In this document: positions 28,070 through 37,999 of the stretch, in pieces
Position numbering within the stretch: the first letter of the stretch is position 1
How the letters are laid out: every line of letters starts with the position of its first letter
Assembly (NCBI RefSeq): GCF_002848345.1
Contig: NZ_CP025429.1
Span: 4,588,001 to 4,652,000 of the forward strand
Direction of reading: 5' to 3'
Source of the DNA: Chromobacterium sp. ATCC 53434
GTDB taxonomy: Bacteria > Pseudomonadota > Gammaproteobacteria > Burkholderiales > Chromobacteriaceae
DNA length: 64,000 bases
Translations under genes and position numbers: made by a program
The notes under the pieces: model-generated
The model's input: the letters and a program-made list of their open reading frames with translations, nothing else
Database searches by the model: none
What the model was told of the DNA's origin: nothing

Positions 28070-28130
28070 CTTGAGCAGCGGGCCGCATTGCGACTACTAT
28101 CTACTGCCTTGTCATAACAGTCGCAACGCC

Positions 28131-28712
28131 ATGTCCGCCGCCCAAGCCATACTCGACACCCCCCGCCTCCGGCTATTGCCGGCCGATCCCGCCCGGGCGC
28201 CGGCCGTGCTCGATTACCAGCTGCGCAACCGCGCCCACCTGGAACCGTGGAACCCTACCGCCAGCCAGCAGTTCTACACCGCCTCCCACTGGGCGATGCA
28301 ACTGCGCCAGGCCGTCCGCAGCTGGGAAGACGGCGTCAGCGCGCGTTTCCTGCTGGCGACGCAGGCCGAGCCAGACCGCGTCATCGGCACCGTCGGTTTC
28401 AGCAACATCGTCCGCGGCGTGTTCCAGGCCTGCCATCTCGGCTACGGCATAGACCGAGCCTACGAGGGCCAGGGCCTGATGCGCGAGGCCTTGCAGGCGG
28501 CCATCGCCTTCGCCTTCGACGACTTGCGGCTGCACCGCATCCAGGCCAACTACCAGCCGCACAACCTCCGCAGCGCGGCGTTGCTGAAACGGCTGGGCTT
28601 TGTCATCGAGGGCCAGGCCAAGCACTACCTGTTTCTCGACGGCGCCTGGCGCGACCATGTGCTGACCTCGCTGATCCACCCCGATTTCGACAGCCGCGCC
28701 CTGCTGGGCTGA
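28131..28712 (+). CDS. GNAT acetyltransferase, RimJ-like
   Basis: A 193-residue GNAT-fold protein resembling ribosomal-protein N-acetyltransferases. Visible are DTPRLRLLPAD (N-terminal strand), IGTVGFSNIVRG, the acetyl-CoA loop YGIDRAYEGQGLMREAL and LHRIQANYQPHNLRSAALLKRLGF. RimJ acetylates ribosomal protein S5, but the family is broad and the substrate is not settled. An upstream in-frame ATG at 28071 is less likely than 28131. The alpha/beta-hydrolase gene begins 16 bases after its stop. Confidence 0.85.
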   Translation: MSAAQAILDTPRLRLLPADPARAPAVLDYQLRNRAHLEPWNPTASQQFYTASHWAMQLRQAVRSWEDGVSARFLLATQAEPDRVIGTVGFSNIVRGVFQACHLGYGIDRAYEGQGLMREALQAAIAFAFDDLRLHRIQANYQPHNLRSAALLKRLGFVIEGQAKHYLFLDGAWRDHVLTSLIHPDFDSRALLG

Positions 28713-28728
28713 ATTCCGGAGAACGCGC

Positions 28729-29670
28729 ATGCGCAGCCTGACCCTAGCCGCCGCCGACGGCGCCGCCATTCCGCTATGCCAGTGGCTGCCAGCCGGACAG
28801 GCGCGCGCGGCGGTGCTGATCTCGCACGGCATGAGCGAATACGCCGCCCGCTACCACCGTTTCGCCGGCGCGCTCGCCGCCGCCGGCTACGCGGTGTACG
28901 CCCACGACCACCGCGGCCACGGCGACTCGACGTCGCCGCGCGGCTGCTTCGCCGCCGACGACGGCTGGCGCAAGGTGGTCGACGACGTCGAGACGGTGCG
29001 CCGCCACGCCGCCGAACGGCATCCGGGCCTGCCGGTGGTGCTGTTCGGCCACAGCATGGGCAGCTTCATCGCCCGCGCCCACTTCCTGCGCTACGGCGGC
29101 CGGCTGTCCGGCCTGATGCTGTCGTCCACCGGCTACCGCCAGCGGCCGCTGGCCCGCCTGCTCGGCGCGCTGGCGCGCTGGCTGGGCCGCGGCGACGGCC
29201 GAGACCGGTCCAGCCGGCTGATGGCGGCGTTGGTGTTCGGCAGTTTCAATCTGGGCTTCCCGCCATGGCGGACCAAGATGGAATGGCTGAGCCGCGATCC
29301 GGCCGAGGTGGACGCCTATCTGGCCGATCCGCGCTGCGGCTTCGATCCGACGCCGGGGCTGTGGGCCGACCTGTTCGCCGGCATCGTCGACATGGAGGAC
29401 GGCGAGGCCGCCGGCGCCGGCGTCAACCGTCGCTGTCCCATCCTGCTGTTCGCCGGCAGCCGCGATCCGGTCAGCCTGGGCCGGCTGGCGCTGGGCCAGC
29501 TGGAAATCCGCTACCGCGACGCCGGCGTGCTGGACCTGCAAAGCAAGGTCTATCCGGGCGGCCGCCACGAGATGCTGAACGAAAGCAACCGCGCCGAGGT
29601 GGAGGACGACATCCTGGCCTGGCTGGCCAGGATCGTCCCCGCCCATCCCATTCCGAAGGAGTCGACATGA
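28729..29670 (+). CDS. Alpha/beta hydrolase, monoacylglycerol-lipase-like
   Basis: A 313-residue serine hydrolase of the lysophospholipase/monoglyceride lipase group. The oxyanion loop is SHGMSEYAARY and the HDHRGHGDST segment is typical. The nucleophile is S109 in FGHSMGS, with D246 (AGSRDPV) and H280 (GGRHEML) completing the triad. Residues 120-210 form the cap. Its stop overlaps the ATG of the GST gene (ATGA), suggesting linked expression. Confidence 0.88.
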   Translation: MRSLTLAAADGAAIPLCQWLPAGQARAAVLISHGMSEYAARYHRFAGALAAAGYAVYAHDHRGHGDSTSPRGCFAADDGWRKVVDDVETVRRHAAERHPGLPVVLFGHSMGSFIARAHFLRYGGRLSGLMLSSTGYRQRPLARLLGALARWLGRGDGRDRSSRLMAALVFGSFNLGFPPWRTKMEWLSRDPAEVDAYLADPRCGFDPTPGLWADLFAGIVDMEDGEAAGAGVNRRCPILLFAGSRDPVSLGRLALGQLEIRYRDAGVLDLQSKVYPGGRHEMLNESNRAEVEDDILAWLARIVPAHPIPKEST

Positions 29671-30278
29671 TAGAAGTGCACCACCTGAACCAATCGCGCT
29701 CGCGCCGCATCACCTGGCTGCTGGAGGAACTGGGCCTGGATTACCGCGTGATCGCCTACCAGCGCGATCCCGAGACCCGGCTCGCGCCGCCGGAATTGAA
29801 AGCCATCCACCCGCTGGGCAAGGCGCCGGTGCTGCGCGACGGCGACACCGTGCTGATCGAGTCCGGCGCCATCGTCGACTACCTGATCCGCACTTATGGC
29901 AAGGGCCGTTTCGCGCCGGACATCGCCTCGCCCGACTACAACCGCTACGTCCAGCTGCTGCACTACGCCGAAGGCTCGGCGATGCTGCCCATCCTGCTGC
30001 AGCTCTATGTCGGCAGGCTGGGCGAGGCCGGCGCGCCGCTGCATCCGCGGATAGACGGCGAATTGTGCAACCACCTGGGCTATCTGGACGGCGAGCTGGA
30101 AGGCCGCGACTACTTCGTCGGCGACGCGCTGAGCGGCGCCGACGTGCAGCTGTCCTTCGTCGCCCAGATCGCGGTCGCCGGCGACGGCCGCGCCCGCTAT
30201 CCGAATCTGGCGCGCTTCGTCGACAGGCTGGAGAGCCGTCCGGCCTACCGCCGCGCCGCCGACAAGCACGGCGAATGA
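29667..30278 (+). CDS. Glutathione S-transferase family protein
   Basis: A 203-residue GST with thioredoxin-fold N-terminus (residues 1-80: LNQSRSRRITWLLEELGLDY, HPLGKAPVL with the cis-Pro, and ESGAIVDYLIRTYG, the Glu-Ser glutathione-binding pair) and an all-helical C-terminal domain (SGADVQLSF N-capping motif). Serine residues replace the Tyr of classical GSTs. It is coupled to the upstream hydrolase by ATGA. Substrate is unknown. Confidence 0.9.
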   Translation: MIEVHHLNQSRSRRITWLLEELGLDYRVIAYQRDPETRLAPPELKAIHPLGKAPVLRDGDTVLIESGAIVDYLIRTYGKGRFAPDIASPDYNRYVQLLHYAEGSAMLPILLQLYVGRLGEAGAPLHPRIDGELCNHLGYLDGELEGRDYFVGDALSGADVQLSFVAQIAVAGDGRARYPNLARFVDRLESRPAYRRAADKHGE

Positions 30279-30280
30279 AA

Positions 30281-30302
30281 GACCCCGCCAGGCGGCGGGG
30301 TC
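30281..30302 (-). terminator. Hairpin between convergent GST and carbonic-anhydrase-like genes
   Basis: GACCCCGCC and GGCGGGGTC pair around four bases. On the minus strand TTTCATT follows, favouring termination of the minus-strand gene. Confidence 0.5.
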
Positions 30303-30309
30303 GCGGCGC

Positions 30310-30879
30310 TTAGGCCGGGATCTCCTCCGCCTTGCCGTCCAGCGCCATCAGATAGGTTTCCACCGCCAGCTGCGGATGCCTGGCCAGGACTTCCCGGCGC
30401 AAGGCCCGCAGCGCCTTGGCGTGAACCTCGGTCTCCTTCTCCGGCGCCTTCGCGAAATCCTCGCCGAAGGCCACCTTGTACGCGCCGCAGTCGCGATGGT
30501 CCAGCAAGACCACCCGCCGGATGTGGTGCAGGTCTATCGCGACGCCCAGGTGCTGCCAGAAGGTGGCGTTCCAGTCGGGAAACTTGTCGGTGATCGAAAT
30601 CAGCGAGGCGCCGGCCAGCACGATGTGATCGTACTTGCCGCGCAAGTCCAGGCCTTCGTCCATGAATTCGCCGACGGCGTGGACCAGGCGGTAGTCCATG
30701 CACGACAGCAGCAGGGCGTCGGTGCCGCCGGCGGCCCAACTGGTCCGCGGCAGGAAGCTGCCCAGCAGCACGGCGCCGCCGCCCAGCGTGGCCAGTCTCA
30801 GGAAGCCGCGGCGCCCGACTGGTCGCTGCTCCGGGCTTGTCAGGCAATCAGCGTGAGCATGATGCGGTGATTCACACAT
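30310..30879 (-). CDS. Tat-exported beta-carbonic-anhydrase-like protein
   Basis: A 189-residue protein with the beta-CA zinc pattern: CMDYR (C60, D62, R64) and DHRDCGAYK (H128, C131). It has a twin-arginine signal (GRRGFLRLATLGGGAVLLG, residues 22-40) cleaved near WAA, so it should fold in the cytosol with zinc and be exported. The stretch before the Tat motif is His/Cys-rich (CESPHHAHADC). Only part of the usual beta-CA core is recognisable, so catalysis is not certain. The start at 30879 has AAGGAGAATC upstream; an extension to 30942 is unlikely. Confidence 0.78.
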   Translation of the reverse strand: MCESPHHAHADCLTSPEQRPVGRRGFLRLATLGGGAVLLGSFLPRTSWAAGGTDALLLSCMDYRLVHAVGEFMDEGLDLRGKYDHIVLAGASLISITDKFPDWNATFWQHLGVAIDLHHIRRVVLLDHRDCGAYKVAFGEDFAKAPEKETEVHAKALRALRREVLARHPQLAVETYLMALDGKAEEIPA

Positions 30880-30958
30880 ACGATTCTCCTTGTTGATGAC
30901 GGCAAGCCGTCCAGACATTGGATGGATGGCAGTCACAGTCAAGCATCCGGCGATTCCG

Positions 30959-30987
30959 TTGACAACTTACTTACCAGTAAGTATCTT
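30959..30987 (+). promoter_or_regulatory. fadH promoter with operator-like palindrome in the spacer
   Basis: TTGACA (30959-30964) and TATCTT (30982-30987) are exactly 17 bases apart. The spacer contains TACTTAC-CA-GTAAGTA (30968-30983), a 7-bp-arm palindrome of the kind bound by TetR-family repressors, overlapping the -10. The predicted start near 30993 leaves an 80-base leader. It may also affect the divergent carbonic-anhydrase-like gene. Confidence 0.7.
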
Positions 30988-31055
30988 GGCCGTCAGGGTT
31001 GACATCGCCAGACGAATCAAAGGCTTGGGCTTGCCCCGCCCGGGCCGCTACATAA

Positions 31056-33095
<2,040 letters not shown>

Positions 33096-33116
33096 TCGTT
33101 CCGTCGCCCCATGACC

Positions 33117-33141
33117 AAGCCCCCGCTTTGCGGGGGCTTTT
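33117..33141 (+). terminator. Terminator of fadH
   Basis: AAGCCCCCGC and GCGGGGGCTT pair around TTT and run into TTTTG; a strong intrinsic terminator between convergent genes. Confidence 0.88.
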
Positions 33142-33159
33142 GTCTGACAACGGGCCGGT

Positions 33160-33888
33160 CTAGCGCTGCGCGGCCACCAGCAACAGCATCGGCCGCTCCC
33201 TTTCCTCCGCCAGTTCCGGCATCGCCGCCACCTGCCCGGCGCTGGGCCCCCAGTCCTCGACGTGGCACAGCGTGAAACCTGCCGCCATCACCTGGTTGAG
33301 CAAGGTGCCGATGGTGCGGTGCTGCTTGATCACGCCGTCGGCCAGCCAGTGGGTGACGCGCGGGCCCTCGTCCTGGTAGCCGCTGACCGGCCAGCAGCGC
33401 TGTCCTTGCGCGTCCTGCAGCCATTGCGGCAGCCGGGCGGCCATGAAGATCGGGTGCTCGATCGAGAACACCAGGCGGCCGCCCGGTTTCAACGCCTGGT
33501 GGCAGGCGGCCAGCAGGCCGGCCAGGTCAACAATGTAATGCAGGGTCAGCGAGCTGTAGACCAGATCGAAGGCGGCGGGCGGCAATTGCAGCGTTTCCAG
33601 GTCCTGGCGCCGGTATTCGATGGCGTCGTCGGCGGTCATCGCCGCGGCCTGGGCCAGCATCTTTTCCGAGACGTCCAGACCCAGCGCCGAACCGGCGCCG
33701 GCTTCGCGCGCCCAACGGCAGAACCAGCCGTAGCCGCAGCCCAGATCGGCCACCGCGCGGCCCGCCAGCGCCGGCAACAGCGCTTGCAGGCTGGCCCATT
33801 CCGGCGCGCCGGCCAAGCCGTGGACGGAGCGGTTCAATTGGCTGTAGCCATGGAAAAACTCAGGGGTGTCGTAAATGTTTTGCGTCAT
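33160..33888 (-). CDS. Class I SAM-dependent methyltransferase
   Basis: A 242-residue cytosolic methyltransferase. SAM motif I is VADLGCGYGWF (residues 46-56), the acidic residue of motif II is in ALGLDVSEKML, and motif post-I RRQDLETLQLPPAAFDLVYSSLTLHY and KPGGRLVFSIEHPIF follow in order. The pattern is like small-molecule methyltransferases next to UbiE-type families; substrate unknown. The start at 33888 (MTQNIYDTPEFF) fits relatives better than the open frame to 33948. Confidence 0.85.
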   Translation of the reverse strand: MTQNIYDTPEFFHGYSQLNRSVHGLAGAPEWASLQALLPALAGRAVADLGCGYGWFCRWAREAGAGSALGLDVSEKMLAQAAAMTADDAIEYRRQDLETLQLPPAAFDLVYSSLTLHYIVDLAGLLAACHQALKPGGRLVFSIEHPIFMAARLPQWLQDAQGQRCWPVSGYQDEGPRVTHWLADGVIKQHRTIGTLLNQVMAAGFTLCHVEDWGPSAGQVAAMPELAEERERPMLLLVAAQR

Positions 33889-34279
33889 TGTCAAAAAACT
33901 CCATGTCGAGACATGCCGACGGCTGGGCGTTTGATGCCAACAAGACAAGCCCGGCCGCGTGCGGCGGGGCTTGAGGGGGCGGAGCTAGGCTCCCGGGATG
34001 CGCGCGCACTCCTCCCCCTCACCCCGCGATGGGGTGATGACGGGTCTGGAGACGATCAGGGTGTCGAGTTCGCGCATTCGTCCATTTTACCCGTTTTTCC
34101 CGTCGCTTGCCGGGATGTGGATAACTTGGCGCATCGCGAGAGACTGTGGATGGATCGCCACTTGGTTAACAAATGTTGCGGTGACGCCCGCCTTAAAACT
34201 CTCTACATAATACTCGATCAGCATGGCGCGGCCGCATCCGCGGCTCGTACATAACAATACCGATCAAAGGAGAAATGCC
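33889..34279. other. Non-coding gap before the DNase II gene
   Basis: No gene is seen in these 391 bases. They hold GC hairpins (CAAGCCC with GGGCTTG near 33950-33990; TCACCCC and GGGGTGA at 34019-34037) and then an AT-richer stretch from about 34080 with CATAAT at 34206-34211 that could serve as a -10 for the DNase II gene. No good -35 was found. Confidence 0.5.
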
Positions 34280-35539
34280 ATGCCCATCCTGCCTTCCTGG
34301 CGCCAGACCTGCCTGGGCCTGACGCTGGCCGCCGCCGCGCTGTGCGGCCACGCCGCCCCGTCCCCGCTGCTGGACGCCAGCCATCCGGTCAACTGGTGGT
34401 TCGCCTTCAAATTCAACGCCGCGTCCTTCCCCGGCTGCGGCGGCGGCGCCGCCGTCAACAGCTGCCAGTTCGGCGGCAATCCGCAGACCTACACCAGCGG
34501 CAGCAGCTACAGCCAGCAGTACATCTACGCCAGCAGCAGCCAGCCCAGCCTCTCCCAGGGCGACGGCTGCGTCGGCGACACCCAGGCCGATCCGGTCGGC
34601 GCCACCTTCGGCCAGATCTACAACGGCACGCTGAATTACGTGGTGTGGAACGACCAGTTCTACGGCGATCCGGCCATCGCCAGCTGCTCCGGCGACGCCT
34701 GCGACGCGCCGTGGGGCCACTCCAAGGGCGTGCTGGCCTGGGACGCCCAGGGCAACGGCGTGGTGATGCAGGTCAGCACACCGTCGTGGCCGGCCTCCGG
34801 CAACGCCCAGTATCCACGCACCAGCGACGGCAACACGCTGGGCTGCGTCGCCGACAACGACGTCGAGGTCAGCCAGCACTTCTTCTCGCTGAAGCTGAGC
34901 CACGCCGACGTGCTGGCGGTGCTGCAGGGCCTGGCCAACGCCAGCGTCGTCACCGATCCGGGCAATCCGCAGATCGTCCAGAACGGCGGCCCGGCCGACA
35001 TCCAGAGCGCGGTCAGCCAGCTGGGGCAGAAGTCCGGCAGCAAGACGCCGCAAGTCAGCAAGCTGTCCAGCGGCGTCACGCTGATCTCCAAACCGTCGGC
35101 GCTGCACGTGGCGCCGTGGCAGCTGGTGTCGGCCGAGATGGGCGGCATCGCGCTGCGCGCCGCCACCTGGTGGGAGTCCAGCAAGAGCTACGCGATCCCG
35201 ACCACCACCCAGTCCGGTGCGCCGGCTTGCTGGGACAGCAGCCTGCCGACGCCGGGACCGGTGGCCATCGCCACCTCCGGCAGCTGGCAGGGCCAGACCT
35301 TCTCGCTGAAGGGCGGCCTGGGCAAGAACTACAACCACGCCAAGATCGGCGTCAGCACCAGCGGCGGCACCGCCTACGCGATCTTCGGCGACATGAACCA
35401 GGAGGGCGCGCTGTCCGGCAACTGCGCCAGCGCCCAGAACGGCCGCGGCGGCCTGTTCTTCGCGCTGCCGAACGCCGCGCTGGCCCAGTCCATCGGCAAG
35501 CTGATCGGCGGCAGCACCGCCGCCGCCGCCGCGCGCTAG
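34280..35539 (+). CDS. Secreted deoxyribonuclease II family protein
   Basis: A 419-residue exported nuclease homologue with a signal peptide (residues 1-25, ending CGHAA). The two HxK motifs of the DNase II / phospholipase-D-like active site are present: GHSKGVLAWD (H147, K149) and YNHAKIGVS (H353, K355). VNWWFAFKFN at the mature N-terminus aligns with the VDWF..YK start of animal DNase II. Many cysteines suggest disulfides outside the cell. DNase II is mainly a lysosomal animal enzyme with scattered bacterial members. AAAGGAG precedes the ATG. Confidence 0.82.
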   Translation: MPILPSWRQTCLGLTLAAAALCGHAAPSPLLDASHPVNWWFAFKFNAASFPGCGGGAAVNSCQFGGNPQTYTSGSSYSQQYIYASSSQPSLSQGDGCVGDTQADPVGATFGQIYNGTLNYVVWNDQFYGDPAIASCSGDACDAPWGHSKGVLAWDAQGNGVVMQVSTPSWPASGNAQYPRTSDGNTLGCVADNDVEVSQHFFSLKLSHADVLAVLQGLANASVVTDPGNPQIVQNGGPADIQSAVSQLGQKSGSKTPQVSKLSSGVTLISKPSALHVAPWQLVSAEMGGIALRAATWWESSKSYAIPTTTQSGAPACWDSSLPTPGPVAIATSGSWQGQTFSLKGGLGKNYNHAKIGVSTSGGTAYAIFGDMNQEGALSGNCASAQNGRGGLFFALPNAALAQSIGKLIGGSTAAAAAR

Positions 35540-35589
35540 GCGCGGCCCTGCCGGCGCCGGCCTGGGAAACCGGCGGCCAAAGCGCCGAC

Positions 35590-35620
35590 GCGGCCCGCCT
35601 TTCAGGCGGGCCGCTTGCTT
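35590..35620 (+). terminator. Terminator of the DNase II gene
   Basis: GCGGCCCGCC and GGCGGGCCGC form a perfect 10-bp stem around TTTCA, followed by TTGCTT. Confidence 0.75.
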
Positions 35621-35744
35621 ATCGGCAAGAAAATCAACATTTGTCATTGCCATTTGGTCAATGATTTGCCATTTTCATCATGAATGCCGGCCCGGAGCGG
35701 CCATCCGGCCGCGCCGACGGCATGTCTTCCAAGGAGGAGCGTCG

Positions 35745-36737
35745 ATGAAACGCAAGTCATTGTTCTGCCTGCTCGCCATGCTGGCGGCGACGGCCTGGGC
35801 GGCCGAGCCGCTGCCGGCCTTCCACGGCGACGCCAAGCAGTCGTCGGTGTCCGGCCTGTCGTCCGGCGCCTTCATGGCGGTGCAATACCAGATCGCCTAT
35901 TCGGCGTCGGTGGTCGGCGTCGGCGTCGTCGCCGGCGGGCCGTACTACTGCGCGCTGGGTTCGCTGGCCGGCACCACCGCCTGCATGAGCGGGCCGCCGC
36001 CGCAACCCGGCCAGCTGCTGGCCGGCGCCGCCCAGTTCGCCGCCGCCGGCCGGATAGACCCGCTGACCAATCTGGCCACGCGCCGCGTCTATCTGTTCAG
36101 CGGCAGCCAGGACAACACGGTCAAGACCCAGGTGGTCGACGCCGCCGCCGAATTCTTCCAGCTGGCCGGCGTGCCGGCGACCCAGATCGCGTACGAGCGC
36201 AGGCTGCCGGCCGGCCACGCCCAGATCACGCCGGCCTACGGCAACGCCTGCGGCGCCACGGCGTCGCCGTATGTCAGCCATTGCGAATGGCAGGGCCGCG
36301 GCTACGACCAGGCCGGACTGATCCTGAAGCAGATCTACGGCGCGCTGCAGCCCAAGGCGCAGGCGCCGGGCGGACGCATCGTCCGCTTCAACCAGAAGCC
36401 CTACGCCGCCGCCGGCAGCAGCCTGGCGGACGAAGGCTACGTCTACGTGCCGCGCGCCTGCGCCGACGGCGAGGCCTGCCGCGTGCACATCGCGCTGCAC
36501 GGCTGTCAGCAATACGCGGACAAGGTCGGCGACGCCTTCTACGTCCACGCCGGCTACAACGACTGGGCCGACAGCAACCACATCCTGGTGCTCTACCCGC
36601 AGACCACGGTCAGCGCCGCCAATCCGCAGGGCTGCTGGGACTGGTTCGGCTATACCGGACCGGCCTACGCCTGGCGCGACGGGCTGCAGATGCGGGCTCT
36701 GAAGGCGATGGCCGACCGGCTGGTGTCGGCGCGCTGA
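35745..36737 (+). CDS. Extracellular poly(3-hydroxybutyrate) depolymerase, Penicillium-type
   Basis: A 330-residue exported alpha/beta hydrolase. The signal peptide (residues 1-19, ending TAWAA) is followed by the lipase box GLSSG (S39), D123 in SGSQDNTV and H158 in AGHAQIT. The order and spacing (39/123/158) resemble the circularly permuted fungal (Penicillium funiculosum) PHB depolymerase triad. A C-terminal half with HGCQQYADKVGDAFYVHAGYNDWAD and CWDWFGY binds substrate. It would release hydroxybutyrate from environmental PHB. AAGGAGGAGC is a strong ribosome-binding site. Confidence 0.88.
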   Translation: MKRKSLFCLLAMLAATAWAAEPLPAFHGDAKQSSVSGLSSGAFMAVQYQIAYSASVVGVGVVAGGPYYCALGSLAGTTACMSGPPPQPGQLLAGAAQFAAAGRIDPLTNLATRRVYLFSGSQDNTVKTQVVDAAAEFFQLAGVPATQIAYERRLPAGHAQITPAYGNACGATASPYVSHCEWQGRGYDQAGLILKQIYGALQPKAQAPGGRIVRFNQKPYAAAGSSLADEGYVYVPRACADGEACRVHIALHGCQQYADKVGDAFYVHAGYNDWADSNHILVLYPQTTVSAANPQGCWDWFGYTGPAYAWRDGLQMRALKAMADRLVSAR

Positions 36738-36753
36738 GGCGGAGCCGAAACGA

Positions 36754-36779
36754 CGATGCCCCGCCGAAGCGGGGCATCG
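36754..36779. terminator. Hairpin between PHB depolymerase and DAHP synthase genes
   Basis: CGATGCCCCGC and GCGGGGCATCG form a perfect 11-bp stem with a CGAA loop between convergent genes. Only TCGTTTC follows on the minus strand, so it is probably bidirectional but weak in U. Confidence 0.6.
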
Positions 36780-36800
36780 CGCTACCGATACGGGCGGCGT

Positions 36801-37859
36801 TTACGCGGCGGCGCGGCGCGCCTTCACCGCGTCGGCCAGCTGCGTCAGCAGCTTCTCGGTGTCGTCCCAGCCCAGGCAGCCGTCGGTGATGCTCTGGCCG
36901 TACTTCAGCTCGCAGCCGGGCTTCTGGTCCTGGCGGCCCTCGACCAGATGGCTCTCCACCATCACGCCGAAGATGTTGCGGTCGCCGCCGGCGATCTGGC
37001 CGGCGATGTCGGCGCTGACCTCCATCTGGCGGCGATAGTCCTTGCGGCTGTTGGCGTGGCTGAAGTCCACCATCAGCTTCTGCGGCAGGCCGACCGCGGT
37101 CAGCTCGGCGGCGGCGGCGCGCACGTGCTCGACCGAGTAGTTCGGCTCCTTGCCGCCGCGCAGGATCACGTGGCAGTCCGGATTGCCGCCGGTGGAGACG
37201 ATGGCGGAATGACCGGTCTTGGTCACCGACAGGAAATGGTGCGACACGCTGGACGAGCGTATCGCGTCGACGGCGATCTTCAGATTGCCGTCGGTGCCGT
37301 TCTTGAAGCCCACCGGGCAGGACAGGCCGGAAGCCAGCTCGCGGTGCACCTGGCTCTCGGTGGTGCGGGCGCCGATCGCGCCCCAGCTGATCAGGTCGGC
37401 GAAATACTGCGGCGTGATCATGTCGAGGAACTCGGTCGCGGCCGGCATGCCCAGATTGTTCAGCGTCAGCAGCAGGCGGCGCGCGATGCGCAGGCCGGCG
37501 TTGATGTCGTAGGACTCGTTCAGGTGCGGATCGTTGATCAGGCCCTTCCAGCCGACGGTGGTGCGCGGCTTCTCGAAGTAGACCCGCATCACCACCTCCA
37601 GCTCGCCGGCCAGCGCCTGGCGCAGCGGCGCCAGCTTCTGCGCGTACTCGACGGCGGCTTCGGTGTCGTGGATCGAACAGGGGCCGATCACCACCAGCAG
37701 CCTGTCGTCCTCGCCGCGCAGCAGCGCCGCGATGTCGCGCCGGGTGTTGTAGATCAGCTCGGAAGCGGACTCGCTGATCGGCAGTTCATACAGGTGGGCG
37801 ATCGGAGGAAGCAGTTCCTTGATCTCGCGGATTCTGACGTCATCGGTCTGGCGTTGCAT
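36801..37859 (-). CDS. aroG: 3-deoxy-7-phosphoheptulonate synthase (DAHP synthase, type I)
   Basis: A 352-residue class I-alpha DAHP synthase that condenses PEP and erythrose-4-phosphate at the entry of the shikimate route. Motifs LLVVIGPCSIHD, MRVYFEKPRTTVGWKG, GARTTESQVHRELASG, PVGFKNGTDG, MVDFSHANS and VMVESHLVEG are in order. The N-terminal extension (RIREIKELLPP) is the feedback-inhibitor-binding region of AroF/G/H enzymes, so amino-acid inhibition is expected; which amino acid cannot be told. Confidence 0.95.
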   Translation of the reverse strand: MQRQTDDVRIREIKELLPPIAHLYELPISESASELIYNTRRDIAALLRGEDDRLLVVIGPCSIHDTEAAVEYAQKLAPLRQALAGELEVVMRVYFEKPRTTVGWKGLINDPHLNESYDINAGLRIARRLLLTLNNLGMPAATEFLDMITPQYFADLISWGAIGARTTESQVHRELASGLSCPVGFKNGTDGNLKIAVDAIRSSSVSHHFLSVTKTGHSAIVSTGGNPDCHVILRGGKEPNYSVEHVRAAAAELTAVGLPQKLMVDFSHANSRKDYRRQMEVSADIAGQIAGGDRNIFGVMVESHLVEGRQDQKPGCELKYGQSITDGCLGWDDTEKLLTQLADAVKARRAAA

Positions 37860-37948
37860 GCTTTGGTCCCTTGGCTATATCGTTTTCTGCATAGCAGCAA
37901 GATAACCGGATTTGTCCGCGGGCGACAACTGCCGCGCGGCAAGCATGC

Positions 37949-37980
37949 AAAAAGCGCCACGGCCTGACGGCGGTGGCGCT
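37949..37980 (-). terminator. Terminator of dksA
   Basis: AGCGCCAC and GTGGCGCT pair around a GC-rich loop; on the minus strand CTTTTTGC follows. It lies about 20 bases beyond the dksA stop. Confidence 0.8.
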
Positions 37981-37999
37981 CGATTCCGCGAAGCGTCGC

